Positions 1 through 9,087 of a stretch of 64,000 nt of DNA are shown in pieces. Both the position numbers and the translations under genes were made by a program. This stretch comes from VAZQ01 sp963744275 (lineage in GTDB: Bacteria; Pseudomonadota; Alphaproteobacteria; Rhizobiales; Xanthobacteraceae), in NCBI GenBank assembly GCA_963744275.1, contig CAVUSX010000021.1:620001-684000 (forward strand). The letters run 5' to 3'. Numbering within the stretch: position 1 is the stretch's first letter; each line of letters opens with the position of its first letter. The notes under the pieces are model-generated. The model saw only the letters and a list, made by a program, of their open reading frames with translations, was not told the origin of the DNA and did no database searches.

Positions 1-843
1 GCACAAGTCGAGCGTCCGAGCGCCGTGCCGTTGCCGCAGTCCAAGCCCGCACGGCCGCAGGCCGCGACCTACCAGGTCGCTTCCGCCGAATCGCGTCCGG
101 TCCAGCTGCGACCCGCGCAGGCGGCAAGCTTGGTCGCGCGGGCGCCTTCCGCCAACGATATCATCAGCCAGCGGGACTACTGGCGTAACGTGCCGGGTTT
201 GGATCTCGGCGCTGCGCCGCAAGCCAACCCGCCACAAGTCGATGCCGACGTTCCGCGGCCGCCGGCCCCGATCCCGACCCCGCCCCCCGTGGTGGTCGCG
301 TCGGCTGATCCGGAGGCGACCGCGAGCCTGGCCGGCAACTTGGCGCCTTGGCCGCTGCCCGAGCGGGCCGATCCGCGCGCCGCCGGCGCGCTGGCCTATG
401 CGGATCCGGCCGCGCCGGTTGCGGCGCAGCCTCGCGCGGCCCCGATGGGCACCGCCATGGGCCGCCCGACGGCTCCGCCCGATACCACGGTCGCGGTCAA
501 GCGCATCGGCGACCGGCCGTCGGTCATCTCCAATCCGCCGCCCGCGCCGGCCGTCGCGGCCGCCTCGGCGGCGGCCGCGATGAAGACCGGCGATCATTTC
601 AACGACCCGTGGCTGCGCGCCCTGATCGTGGCCCCCAGCGCGCAAGAGTTCATGAGCGCATCGAGCTTCGGGCTGACCGACTATCGCGGCCTCGCACCCT
701 TCATGCGCAAGCCGTCCGCGACCGTGATGATGACGTTCTCCAGCGATCCGCAGCTCGGCATGACGACCCGGAAGTTCACCGGCACGGCCGTCGTTTTCGT
801 CTCCACGGTGACGTTCGGCACCCGCACCGCGTCCCTGCGCTAG
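1..843 (+). CDS. C-terminal part of a Pro/Ala-rich protein, possibly DUF882 (YcbK-like) family; 5' end outside window
   Basis: The frame is open from base 1, so the start lies upstream of the window. About 280 codons remain. Most of it is low-complexity Pro/Ala/Arg-rich linker. The last ~75 residues form a more ordered tail (NDPWLRALIVAP, then MMTFSSDP, LGMTT and AVVFVSTVTF). From memory, rhizobial DUF882 / peptidase M15-like exported proteins carry such a tail after a Pro-rich linker, but the M15-like domain itself would be upstream, so the family is an inference. It ends with TAG about 100 bp before the convergent gapR gene. Confidence 0.5.
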   Translation, partial: AQVERPSAVPLPQSKPARPQAATYQVASAESRPVQLRPAQAASLVARAPSANDIISQRDYWRNVPGLDLGAAPQANPPQVDADVPRPPAPIPTPPPVVVASADPEATASLAGNLAPWPLPERADPRAAGALAYADPAAPVAAQPRAAPMGTAMGRPTAPPDTTVAVKRIGDRPSVISNPPPAPAVAAASAAAAMKTGDHFNDPWLRALIVAPSAQEFMSASSFGLTDYRGLAPFMRKPSATVMMTFSSDPQLGMTTRKFTGTAVVFVSTVTFGTRTASLR

Positions 844-944
844 GCGACCCGATAGACCACCGGCGCGCCTGGCTGTGAATTTCCCATCCGAATTTTTCAG
901 CCGCGCGATGGCCGCGCGCCGCTCCTGGTCGGGCCGGTAAAGTC

Positions 945-1223
945 CTAAGCCAGCATCCCGAGCGCATGCATATAGGTTTCCAGGATCGCCTCCTGCTCCT
1001 TGCGCTCGTCGACGTCCTGCTTGCGCAGCCGCACGATCGCGCGCAGCGCCTTCACGTCGAAGCCGGTTCCCTTGGCCTCCGCATAGACGTCGCGGATATC
1101 GTCGGCGATCGCCTTCTTCTCCTCCTCGAGCCGCTCGATGCGCTCCACGAAGGCTTTCAAGTGATCCTTGGCGAATCGGGTCGCGGGCTCTTCTTTGGTG
1201 GCGGCAGCGGCTGCAGTGGCCAT
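945..1223 (-). CDS. gapR: GapR family nucleoid-associated protein (DUF2312)
   Basis: This 92-residue protein matches the DUF2312/UPF0335 family. In alphaproteobacteria GapR is a tetrameric DNA-binding protein that prefers AT-rich, overtwisted DNA and helps topoisomerases during replication. After an Ala-rich N-terminus comes a Lys/Glu-rich coiled coil (FVERIERLEEEKKAIADDI), then the conserved segment with GFDVKALR and IVRLRKQD. The length is normal for the family. A GGAGGA ribosome site lies just upstream of the ATG. It lies downstream of and on the same strand as DUF1244, about 100 bp away, an arrangement seen in related genomes. Confidence 0.9.
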   Translation of the reverse strand: MATAAAAATKEEPATRFAKDHLKAFVERIERLEEEKKAIADDIRDVYAEAKGTGFDVKALRAIVRLRKQDVDERKEQEAILETYMHALGMLA

Positions 1224-1322
1224 GGATGAATCCTCCGTTCAAGCGCGGAGGTTCGAAATCCCCGGGCCCCGGGTCAAGGCCGATGGCGAATCATCCACAG
1301 CCGTGCACCGCGGGTGTGGAGA

Positions 1323-1625
1323 TCAGTGCTTTTGGCTGGACTTTGCGAAGGCCGCGAGCTGCGTCTTGGAGGCTTCGTTCTGGTACTTGGCTTTCCATTC
1401 CTCGAACGGCATGCCGTAGATCGCCTCCCGGCTCTCATCCTTGGTCATCGGCACGCCATTTTGGTCGGCCGCGTCCTTCATCCAATTCGAGAGACAATTG
1501 CGGCAGAAGCCGGCGAGATTCATCATGTCGATATTCTGCACGTCGGTGCGCGAACGCAGGTGCTCGACCAGACGGCGGAAAGCGGCCGCCTCGAGCTCGG
1601 TGCGGGTTTTCTCGTCGATCGCCAT
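1323..1625 (-). CDS. DUF1244 (SMc04008-like) family protein
   Basis: About 100 residues starting at MAIDEKTR; I prefer this ATG to one nine codons upstream because a GAAAGG ribosome site sits eight bases before it. The protein has the DUF1244 pattern: an acidic helix, LVEHLRSRTDVQNIDMM, a CxxC pair within FCRNCLSNW, and a C-terminal EAIYGMPFEEWKAKYQ. The function is unknown; the paired cysteines suggest metal or redox chemistry, but that is inference. It is a near neighbour of gapR on the same strand and diverges from the glycerate kinase gene. Confidence 0.85.
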   Translation of the reverse strand: MAIDEKTRTELEAAAFRRLVEHLRSRTDVQNIDMMNLAGFCRNCLSNWMKDAADQNGVPMTKDESREAIYGMPFEEWKAKYQNEASKTQLAAFAKSSQKH

Positions 1626-1834
1626 GACCGCAACCTTTCGTTGTTGCAACAATCCGGACCTGAAACCGGACTTGAAACCAGACTTGGGCCGGATCTGCAG
1701 GCCTCTATCATGGGATACATAGGGGTCAAATCGCGAAGTTTCCAGCGCGCCGCAGGATCGCGTGCCGCAGCCGCGGTGAATGATGCAAGATCGATGAAAA
1801 TGCCCCTGGACGGCTTTGGCCGGTTCCGCGAATC

Positions 1835-3159
1835 ATGCAAACAGAACCAGCGAGAGAGCGGCGCTTGCAAGAATCTTCCCGCGCATTCCTGATCGACCTG
1901 TTCGGAGCGGCGGTCGCGGCCGCGCACCCGGACAATTGCGTAGCCCCGCATCTGCCGGCGCCGCCGGCGAGCGGACGGCTGGTGATCCTGGCGGCCGGCA
2001 AGGCGGCGGGCGCGATGGCCGAGGTCGCCGAGCGCCACTATGTCGATCAAGGCGGCATGGCAGCCAACCGGGTCAGCGGGCTAGCGGTGACGCGGCACGG
2101 CTATGGGCGTCCGACCCGATTCGTGCGCCTCATCGAGGCCGGCCATCCGGTTCCGGACGCCGCCGGGCTCGCGGCGACATTCGAAACGCTCGCGCTGGCC
2201 GACAGCGCCGGCCCCGACGACCTGGTCCTGGTGCTCATCTCCGGCGGTGCGTCCGCCAATTGGATCGCGCCCGCCTTGGGCCTCTCGCTCAACGAAAAGC
2301 AGGCCCTGACCCGCGCGCTGCTGGCGTCGGGCGCTTCGATCTCCGAGATCAATGCGGTGCGCAAGCATCTGTCGCGCATCAAGGGCGGGCGTCTGGCGGA
2401 GCGCGCCGCGCCGGCGCGGCTCGTCGCGGTCGCCATTTCCGACGTGCCCGGCAACGACCCCGCGGTGATCGGCTCCGGTCCGACCGTACCGGATCCGACC
2501 ACGCTCATGGACGCTCGCGCCATCGTGGCGCGCTACGGCGTCGAGGCTTCCGACGCCGTGATGCGCGCGCTACGGGATCCGGCCAACGAAACCCCCAAGC
2601 CTGGTCAGGCCGTCTTTGCCGGAACCTCGTTCGTGCTGGCGACCCGGCCGGCCGAGGTGTTCCGTCAGGCCGAGGCGATCGTGCGCAAGGCCGGCTACGA
2701 CTGCGTGCAGTTGGGCACGCTTGATCGAGGGCGAGGCCCGCGCAGGTCGCGGTCGAGCATGCCCGGCTGGCGCGCGAGCTCAAGGCGCAAGGTCGCCGTG
2801 CCGTCATTCTGTCGGGCGGCGAGTTGACGGTCACGGTGCGGGGCGGCGGCCGCGGCGGCCCGAATCAGGAATATGCGCTGGCGCTCGCCATCGCGCTCGA
2901 CGGCACCGAAGGGGTGGCGGCACTGGCGGCCGACACCGACGGCACCGATGGGGGCACCGGCAAGCCCGACGACCCGGCGGGCGCCCTCATCGACGCCAGC
3001 ACGCTGTCGCGGGCCCGCCGGCTCGGCCTGGATGCGGCCGGCTTTCTGAATGACAACAATTCGACCGAATTCTTCGCCAAGCTGGGCGACCTCCTCGAGC
3101 CGGGTCCAACCTTCACCAACGTCAATGATTTCAGGGCCATCGTCGTTGACAGCCCGTAG
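1835..3159 (+). CDS. gckA: glycerate 2-kinase, MOFRL family (frame broken twice)
   Basis: Phosphorylates glycerate to 2-phosphoglycerate in the serine-cycle or tartrate/glyoxylate routes. The N-terminal glycerate kinase domain (VILAAGKAAGAMAE, VLISGGASANW, NAVRKHLSRIKGGRLAE, SDVPGNDP) reads in one frame to about 2718. A short piece (LIEGEARA) is in a second frame, and the C-terminal MOFRL domain (LSGGELTVTVRG, GGPNQEYALALA, DTDGTDG) is in a third from about 2746 to the stop. Both breaks behave as one extra base, and removing them gives about 440 residues, normal for the family. It is followed by DUF1036 and pyruvate kinase, which would take its product onward, so a glycerate-to-pyruvate block is likely. 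Confidence 0.88.
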
Positions 3160-3216
3160 GGCTTCACGCGATATCCGGGCGCGGCGACGATGTGGGCACG
3201 ATGCAATGTGGGCACG

Positions 3217-3812
3217 ATGACACGTCAAGCGAGAGGCACGGGAATTCGCCGAGCCCTGTCCCGGCCGTTCGGGGCGCACACGCTGATCGCCGGTCACCTG
3301 CTCGCCCTGGCGTTTGCTATGGTGCCTGATTCGGCGGCCGCGGATTTCCGGCTCTGCAACAATACCAGCAGCCGGGTCGGCATCTCGGTCGGCTACAAGG
3401 AAAACGAGGGCTGGACCACCGAGGGATGGTGGAATCTGTCCGCCCGCACCTGCGAAACACTGCTGCGCGGTGCTCTGGTCGCACGTTTTTATTATATCTA
3501 TGCGATCGACTATGATCACGGCGGCGAATGGTCGGGCCAGGCATTCATGTGCACGCGCGAGAAGGAGTTCACCATCAAGGGCACCGCGGACTGCCTGGCG
3601 CGCGGCTTCGATCGCACCGGGTTTTTCGAGGTCGACACCGGCGAGCAGCCGTCCTGGACGGTGCAGCTCACCGAGCCGGCCGAGCTCGCCCCCAAGGCAC
3701 CCTTGCAGTCGCGCAATCCACCGGTTCAGGCGCCCACCGGCGCCGGCCGGCCCGCGCCGCGCAGACAGCCCCGGCGCCGACCGCCCCGAGCCCTCCGAAA
3801 AGCAAGAACTGA
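3217..3812 (+). CDS. exported DUF1036 protein (frame broken near its end)
   Basis: DUF1036 proteins are small exported proteins of unknown function. A basic N-terminus is followed by a hydrophobic signal (LIAGHLLALAFAMV) ending near SAAA, then the domain: DFRLCNNTSSRVGISVGY, a Trp-rich GWTTEGWWNL, conserved cysteines, and FEVDTGEQPSWTVQL. After a Pro-rich tail the frame changes near 3755 (one base missing); the new frame reads PSPPKSKN and stops with TGA at 3810-3812, which overlaps the ATG of pyk. That overlap supports this as the true end. Two in-frame ATGs (3190, 3217) lie inside a 14-bp direct repeat (3190-3203 and 3206-3219), so the start is uncertain. Confidence 0.8.
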
Positions 3813-5248
3813 TGCGACGACTTCGTCGAACCAAGATCGTCGCCACCCTCGGCCCGGCATCATCCGAGCGCAGCGTCATCGCGAGCCTGTTCCGCGCCGG
3901 GGCCGACGTGTTCCGCATCAATATGAGCCACACCTCGCATGACCGCATGCGCGAGCTGGTGGCGACGATCCGCGCGGTCGAAACCGAATACGGACGGCCG
4001 ATCGGCATCCTGGTCGATCTGCAGGGTCCCAAGCTTCGGGTCGGCAAATTCAAATCCGGCCCGGTGACGCTGCAGAACGGCGCCACCTTCACGCTCGATC
4101 TGGACCCGACCCCGGGCGACCAGACGCGCGCCGAGCTGCCGCATCCGGAAATCTTCGTCGCCGCCATGCCGGGCCATGCGCTCCTGCTCGACGACGGCAA
4201 GGTGCGCCTGATCGCCACCGAGGTCGACCGCAACCGCATCGTCACGCGCGTCGAGGTCGGCGGCAAGTTGTCGGACCGCAAGGGCGTGAGCCTGCCCGAC
4301 ACCACGATCCCGTTCTCGGCGCTGACGCCCAAGGACCGCTCCGATCTCGAGGCCGCCTTGGACACCGGCATCGACTGGGTGGCGCTGTCGTTCATTCAGC
4401 GTCCGGAGGACATCGCGGAGGCCAAGAAGATCACGCGCGGCCGCGCCGTGGTGATGGCCAAGATCGAGAAGCCGCAGGCGGTGACGCGGCTCGACGAAAT
4501 CCTGGATCTGTCCGACGCCCTGATGGTGGCGCGCGGCGATCTCGGCGTCGAGATGCCGCTCGAGAAGGTGCCGGGCGTGCAGAAGCAGATGACGCGCCTG
4601 TCGCGCCGCGCCGGCAAGCCGGTGGTGGTCGCGACCCAAATGCTCGAATCCATGATCACCAGCCCGGTGCCGACGCGGGCCGAGGTGTCGGACGTGGCGA
4701 CCGCGATCTTCGAAGGCGCCGATGCGGTCATGCTGTCGGCCGAATCGGCCGCCGGGCAGTTTCCGGTCGAGGCGGTCGCCACCATGAACCGCATCGCCGA
4801 GGAGGTGGAGAGCGACCCGCTTTATCGCACCATCATCCACGCGCAGCGGACCGACCCGGAGGCGACCGGCGCCGACGCGATCAGCGCGGCGGCGCGGCAG
4901 ATCGCCGAGACCTTGGAGCTGTCCGCCATCATCTGCTGGACCAGCTCGGGCGCGACCGGCTTGCGGGTCGCCCGCGAGCGGCCGCAGCCGCCGATCGTGG
5001 CCATCTCGCCCAACCTGAGTACCGGCCGCAAGCTGTCGCTGGTCTGGGGCGTTCACTGCGTGGTGGCGGAGGACGCGCACGATCAGGACGACATGGTGCA
5101 GCGGGCGTGCCGCCTCGCCTTCAAGGACGGCTTCGCCAAGGCCGGCCAGCGCGTCATCATCGTGGCCGGGCTGCCGCTCGGCACGCCGGGAGCCACCAAC
5201 ATGCTGCGCATCGCATTCGTGGGCTCGGAGGCGACCCAAGAATTGTGA
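3812..5248 (+). CDS. pyk: pyruvate kinase
   Basis: Transfers phosphate from phosphoenolpyruvate to ADP in the last step of glycolysis. The 478 residues are a full-length enzyme: MRRLRRTKIVATLGPAS and FRINMSHTSHD at the N-terminus, the B-domain after LVDLQGPKLRVG, the active-site segment MAKIEKPQAV (catalytic Lys), MVARGDLGVE, and VATQMLESM with EVSDVATAIFEGADAVMLS. The start was chosen because MRRLRRTKIVA is the family N-terminus and the ATG overlaps the stop of DUF1036 (TGATG), implying translational coupling. The gene is intact. It lies downstream of glycerate kinase, like ttuD/ttuE pairs. Confidence 0.96.
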   Translation: MRRLRRTKIVATLGPASSERSVIASLFRAGADVFRINMSHTSHDRMRELVATIRAVETEYGRPIGILVDLQGPKLRVGKFKSGPVTLQNGATFTLDLDPTPGDQTRAELPHPEIFVAAMPGHALLLDDGKVRLIATEVDRNRIVTRVEVGGKLSDRKGVSLPDTTIPFSALTPKDRSDLEAALDTGIDWVALSFIQRPEDIAEAKKITRGRAVVMAKIEKPQAVTRLDEILDLSDALMVARGDLGVEMPLEKVPGVQKQMTRLSRRAGKPVVVATQMLESMITSPVPTRAEVSDVATAIFEGADAVMLSAESAAGQFPVEAVATMNRIAEEVESDPLYRTIIHAQRTDPEATGADAISAAARQIAETLELSAIICWTSSGATGLRVARERPQPPIVAISPNLSTGRKLSLVWGVHCVVAEDAHDQDDMVQRACRLAFKDGFAKAGQRVIIVAGLPLGTPGATNMLRIAFVGSEATQEL

Positions 5249-5435
5249 GAGAGAAAGCGGCGCCGTGAGCTCGCTCGCCGAACGCTGCGGTTGCCGCACG
5301 AATCACCTCATGAAATAGTTCCCCCGGATGAACGCCCGCGGCCGCCGTGCGGGCGGCGATCCCGAGCGCGCGGCCGGACAGCCGCGAACAAGCGCTCAGG
5401 CGGAAGGAAAAACGCCATCACAGGGGGAGGCAGAG

Positions 5436-5995
5436 ATGTTCCATTCGAGATCACCGGCAAGGGGTCCCGGTCCAGGCGCGCGCGGCATGATCGGCCGGCG
5501 CCGAAGCGGCATCGTGCCGGGGTTCGTCATCCCGGGGCTCGTCATTGCCGCCGTGGCGCATGCGACCGCCGCCCGGGCGCAGGGCGAGGAGCAGGCCAAG
5601 GCCGGATTGGAGATCTGGAAATCGTCCGGATGCGCCGACTGCCATGGTCCGTTCGCGGACGGCGACAAGCAACGCGACGAGATGCCGACCGGCGCCAATC
5701 TCGCGGCAGCCGGCTCGATGCGGCGGCCCTCAAGCAGACGATCACTTGCGGGCGCCCCGACACCGGGATGCCGTCCTTCGATGCGCAGGCCTACACGGTG
5801 CACGCCTGCTATGGGCAGCCCCTCGGCACCGCGCCGGACAACCTTTACCCGGCGCCCCGCACCCTCACCCAGGCCCAGATCGACAGCGTGATCACGTATC
5901 TGCAGGCGCACGTTCTGGGACGACGCCAAATCACGCACGAGGATTGCGTGTATTATTACTACGACGAGCCCAGCTCATGGTGCGAGGACAAGTGA
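5436..5995 (+). CDS. exported c-type cytochrome (frame broken once)
   Basis: A periplasmic class I cytochrome c of about 186 residues, acting as a soluble electron carrier or a subunit of a periplasmic dehydrogenase. An AGGGGGAGG ribosome site precedes the ATG. There is a signal peptide (VIPGLVIAAVAHATAARAQ), a single haem motif CADCH, and an axial-ligand region GRPDTGMPSFD. The frame breaks near 5703 (one base lost) between GANL and RLDAAALKQTI. The last ~25 residues carry two cysteines and a run of four tyrosines. No dehydrogenase gene is adjacent, so the partner is unknown. Confidence 0.82.
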
Positions 5996-6054
5996 TGGTT
6001 GCGACGATGCGCGCGACCGCGGCTGCTGCAGGCGATCGCGCGTCGCGAAGGACG

Positions 6055-6693
6055 TCAGATGTCGCGGCCTTCGACCTTTTCGCTCAATTGCTTGACCAGT
6101 TCCGGAATGTGCTCCAGATGCGGATGCACCGCGAGCGCGCGCCGGAAGGCTTCGAGCGCATCCTTGTCGTCGCCGACCTCCTGCATGATCATGCCCAAGC
6201 CGGACAGAGCACCGAAATGGCGCGGCTCGCGCTTGAGCACTTCATGGATGTCGGCCAGCGAATCGTCGAAATCCTTCTTCATGTAGTAGAGCGTGGCGCG
6301 GCAATTCCAGGCCTCGATATAGTCGGGCTTGATCTCGATGATGGCGGTCAAGAGCTTGATGCCGAGATCGATGTCCTTGGCGTCGACGGCGGCCTTGACG
6401 CGGCTCATCAACAAGGTGGTGGTGTCGCTGTCGGTCGCGATCCACATCGCCCAGATGCGGTTCTCGACGTATTTGGCGCTTTCGTCGTCGGGCGCCACCT
6501 TGAGGGCCTCGAACAGCCGATCGAGGTTCATGGTGCCCGGGACGCGCGGCAGATTGCTCGGCGGCTCCAGGAACTGGCGGGGGGATTGCGCCCAGGCTGG
6601 CGCGGGCAGGAGAGCCGGCAGGACCAAAGCCGGCAAGACGAATGCGGCTGCGAAAATCGCAGGCCGCAAGGTCGCACCGATTCGCGTGCTCAT
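6055..6693 (-). CDS. exported TPR-repeat protein
   Basis: About 212 residues from MSTRIGATL. The signal peptide has a long hydrophobic stretch with two AALVLPAL-like runs and a predicted cut after PAWAQ. The mature part has tetratricopeptide-like helices in its second half (KLLTAIIEIKPDYIEAWNCRATLYY, then SLADIHEVLKREPRHFGALSGLG, then ALEAFRRALAVHPH). TPR domains bind other proteins; the partner is unknown. Similar single-gene TPR proteins are common in Hyphomicrobiales. The gene is intact and convergent with the cytochrome c gene, about 60 bp away. Confidence 0.82.
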   Translation of the reverse strand: MSTRIGATLRPAIFAAAFVLPALVLPALLPAPAWAQSPRQFLEPPSNLPRVPGTMNLDRLFEALKVAPDDESAKYVENRIWAMWIATDSDTTTLLMSRVKAAVDAKDIDLGIKLLTAIIEIKPDYIEAWNCRATLYYMKKDFDDSLADIHEVLKREPRHFGALSGLGMIMQEVGDDKDALEAFRRALAVHPHLEHIPELVKQLSEKVEGRDI

Positions 6694-6785
6694 GGGGCGT
6701 AAGTGTAGCCCCACACCGCAATGCAGCAAGATGAAATTTGCTCAAGAACGCGTGAAACCGGCGAAGCGTAGCGGCCGGGCCACAC

Positions 6786-6911
6786 TCAGCCCTGGCGGGC
6801 CTTGAACCGGCGCTGGGTCTTATTGATCACGTAGACGCGGCCCCGGCGCCGCACCAGCTGGTTGTTGCGGTGGCGACTTCGCAGCGATTTCAATGAGTTG
6901 CGGACTTTCAC
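6786..6911 (-). CDS. rpmJ: 50S ribosomal protein L36
   Basis: A 41-codon gene read from GTG: KVRNSLKSLRSRHRNN, then a basic middle, then YVINKTQRRFKARQG. This is the rhizobial L36 type that lacks the zinc-binding cysteines (the C-minus form). L36 is the smallest protein of the large ribosomal subunit. An alternative in-frame GTG nine bases upstream would add three residues. The gene stands alone with about 160 bp of sequence between it and the next gene upstream. Confidence 0.9.
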   Translation of the reverse strand: MKVRNSLKSLRSRHRNNQLVRRRGRVYVINKTQRRFKARQG

Positions 6912-7071
6912 GGTGCTCACTCCGGCCGTCCGCGCTCCGGCGGTGGCATGTCTTGCGATGGTTGGCCGGATAAATAGGGGGAGCGCGGCCTTTCGTCAAT
7001 CGGCTTTGGCCTTGGCGAGGCCTTGGCCGAACCAAGGCCCGTCGGTTGGGTTGGCGGATTGCCGCTCCGCC

Positions 7072-7828
7072 TCAATTGAGCGGCTCGTACAGACGCTCAT
7101 CGTAAAGATTGGCGCGCACCGGCATCGCGGTGGCGGCGCGGAACTGGCGCGTGGTGGCGGCGGTCTCATGGGCATCGAAGGCGGCGCGGTTGGCCCATAC
7201 GGCAACCACCGAATAGTGGTTCGCGTGCGGGACCGGCTCCTGATAGACGTCGTAGCGCACGACGCCCTCCTCCTTCTGGCTCGCTTGCGCGAGCTCCTTC
7301 ACCAGAGGCAGGCCGGTGGCATTGCCGGGCGGCGAGAAATCCACATGCTCCACCATGTAGACCGCGCCGCTTCCCGGCTGGCCGCGCGCCGGAACATTGG
7401 CGAAACTCTGCAGCACATGCTGGTTGGGCGGACTGTTGCGGATCGCCTCGAGGGTGAAGTTGAACAGCGGCGGTATCGGCGGACTTCTCGTGCGCCGCGA
7501 AGGCGGCCTGGTCCTTCCAGCCCTCGACGATGACGAAGCGGTTGGGCCGGTTCACCTCCTGCAGGGCGGCGAATTCCAGATTGCCGACCTGGCGGCGGCT
7601 CTGATCGCGGTACTGCTTGATGAGGCCCGCGCCCTGCACGACCCAATCGGTCGAGACGTCGAGATAGGTCACCGCATAGACGGGCGCATCGGTGACGGGT
7701 GCAGCGGTCTGCGCCCGCGCGGGCGATCCGATACCCAAGCCCAAGGCGATCGCGGAACTCGCGGCCGGCAGCCAGCGGCCGAGGGAAACGAGCGGTTGTG
7801 CAATCGACGACTTCAGAACGTAACGCAT
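7072..7828 (-). CDS. exported two-domain antibiotic biosynthesis monooxygenase (ABM)-fold protein, copy 2 (frame broken once)
   Basis: About 251 residues from MRYVLKSS, with a GGAGGAGG ribosome site. A signal peptide ends at SPARAQ. Two ABM-like (dimeric alpha-beta barrel) domains follow: VYAVTYLDV...QVGNLEFAALQEV...FVIVEGWKDQAAFAAHE, then VYMVEHVDF...VVRYDVYQEP...YSVVAVWANRAAFDAHE. Such domains occur in small quinol monooxygenases and haem-degrading enzymes. The frame changes near 7470, behaving as one extra base before LFNFTLEAI. The stop of the upstream paralogue lies 24 bp before this start, so the two are co-transcribed duplicates. No substrate can be assigned. Confidence 0.78.
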
Positions 7829-7851
7829 GCCAGTCCTCCTCCGGTCGGCCA

Positions 7852-8547
7852 TCAATTGATCGTCACGTAAAGGCGGTCGTCATACGGCGATCCCAGCAAG
7901 GGTCCGATGGCGTCGCGGAAATGCCGGCCATAGCCGGACATTTCATAATCGTCGAACGCCTTGCGGTTCTGCCAGGCGGCGAACAGCGTCATATGGCTTA
8001 CGTTGATCTTGACCGATTGAACGACATCGTAGCGCAGATTGCCTTCACCCTTGCGCGCCGCCTCGGCTACCTGCTTGACGGCGGCGAGAGCCGGCGCAAG
8101 TCCGGGCGGAAAGACGTCGAGATGAAGCTGCATGTAGACGGCGCCTGTCGCCGCCGGCTTCGCGGGTGCGACACTGATGACGTGATAGTCGCGCCGGTCG
8201 TAGGGCGCGCCCGCGATGGGCTTGAGCTGATCGCGCAACGCCGCGGTCTGGGCAGACTTCTCGTTGGCGTCGTAGGCCGCATGGTCCTTCCATGTCTCAT
8301 AAATGATGAAGCGGTTCGGCCAACCCGCCTCCTGCAGGAGATCGACGCCCAGGTTTCCGGCTTGCTTGCGCGCGGCGTCCCGGTACTGCTTGAGAACCGC
8401 GACGCCCTTGGCGACCGCATCCGGCGCGACATCGAGAGCGGTGACGCCGTAGATGGCATCGGGACCGCTTTGGGCTTGCGCGGCGGAGCCGGCCGCAATC
8501 GCGATGAGGCAGGTCAAGCCCGCCATGCATTCCACCACACGTCCCAT
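7852..8547 (-). CDS. exported two-domain ABM-fold protein, copy 1 (intact)
   Basis: 231 residues. The signal peptide is LTCLIAIAAGSAAQAQ. Two ABM-like domains can be seen: IYGVTALDV...QAGNLGVDLLQEA...FIIYETWKDHAAYDANEKS and VYMQLHLDV...EGNLRYDVVQS...MTLFAAWQNRKAFDDYE. It has the same architecture as its downstream neighbour and aligns along its length, so the pair arose by tandem duplication. It is first in the two-gene unit, behind an AGGGAGG ribosome site and a TATAAT-containing promoter. The family often acts on quinones or is a stress-linked protein; the activity here is unknown. Confidence 0.82.
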   Translation of the reverse strand: MGRVVECMAGLTCLIAIAAGSAAQAQSGPDAIYGVTALDVAPDAVAKGVAVLKQYRDAARKQAGNLGVDLLQEAGWPNRFIIYETWKDHAAYDANEKSAQTAALRDQLKPIAGAPYDRRDYHVISVAPAKPAATGAVYMQLHLDVFPPGLAPALAAVKQVAEAARKGEGNLRYDVVQSVKINVSHMTLFAAWQNRKAFDDYEMSGYGRHFRDAIGPLLGSPYDDRLYVTIN

Positions 8548-8582
8548 TCCCGCCTCCCTGAAATTTCTGTTCTTATGGGACC

Positions 8583-8610
8583 ATTATAGAGGCTGCGCCG
8601 ACTGTGCCCA
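8583..8610 (-). promoter_or_regulatory. candidate sigma-70 promoter for the ABM-fold pair
   Basis: On the minus strand a perfect TATAAT (8588 to 8583) lies 35 bp upstream of the copy 1 ATG. A weak -35 (TGGGCA, 8610 to 8605) sits 16 bp further up. The -10 is clear; the -35 match is poor. Inferred from sequence only. Confidence 0.45.
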
Positions 8611-8731
8611 GGGGACGTGGGAGTGGACTGTGCCGAGGACCGCCGAGGAAACCCGCTTCACCGGGGCGGATCGGCGGGCTGGTCCGGCTCGTGAGCGACC
8701 CGGCTTGGCCGGCCGCGACGATCATTTTTAT

Positions 8732-8771
8732 TTGACGAGACCGGCCAGCGTAATGTTATATTATTCGCATC
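8732..8771 (+). promoter_or_regulatory. candidate promoter with overlapping Zur-like operator for the zinc operon
   Basis: A TTGACG -35 box (8732-8737) is followed by an AT-rich patch, a striking change in this GC-rich window. The patch holds the interrupted palindrome AATGTTATATTATTCGCAT (8752-8770), whose left half matches the ATGTTATA half-site of alphaproteobacterial Zur operators and whose right half is degenerate. It overlaps the likely -10 (TATATT, 8757-8762). Repression by zinc-loaded Zur is inferred. The site is 120 bp upstream of the first gene of the zinc transporter operon. Confidence 0.55.
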
Positions 8772-8889
8772 CGCCTCGCCGGGATCGTCCGGGGCGAGGG
8801 TCTCGCCGTTCCTACCCGTGCCGACCGCTCGCGCACCCACCGCGAAGCGCCGTCAATGCCGGTGCCGCGCCGCTGTCGAGGAGTGTCTC

Positions 8890-9087
8890 GTGACGCAAGT
8901 TGAGGCCGAAGCCGAAGGAAAGGTCCCGCAGCGACCCGCGGCGAACGTGACCCATGGTCATCGTCACCGGCATCATTACCGGCACTCCACGGTATCGTTG
9001 CTGGGGGCCAGCGTATTCACGCGTCTTTCCATCGTGGCCGGCATCTCAGCCGTGCTTTGGGTCGCGATCGTATGGGCATTGGCATGA
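8890..9087 (+). CDS. small His-rich single-pass membrane protein heading the zinc transporter operon
   Basis: 65 residues starting at GTG (MTQVEAEAEG), six bases after a GAGGAG ribosome site. Residues 22-34 contain the cluster HGHRHRHHYRH with seven histidines. The C-terminal half is one hydrophobic helix (LSIVAGISAVLWVAIVWALA). Its TGA overlaps the ATG of the ATPase gene by four bases (ATGA), so translation is coupled. I do not know a named family. Position and histidine content suggest a membrane-tethered zinc binder or a sensor/partner for the importer; that is inference. With the His cluster N-terminal to the helix, either membrane orientation is possible. Confidence 0.7.
   Translation: MTQVEAEAEGKVPQRPAANVTHGHRHRHHYRHSTVSLLGASVFTRLSIVAGISAVLWVAIVWALA

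Noticed and set aside
2695..4395. A 566-codon open frame opposite glycerate kinase, DUF1036 and pyk
   Set aside because: A shadow frame produced by GC-rich codon use. It is Arg/Ala-rich and overlaps three recognisable genes.
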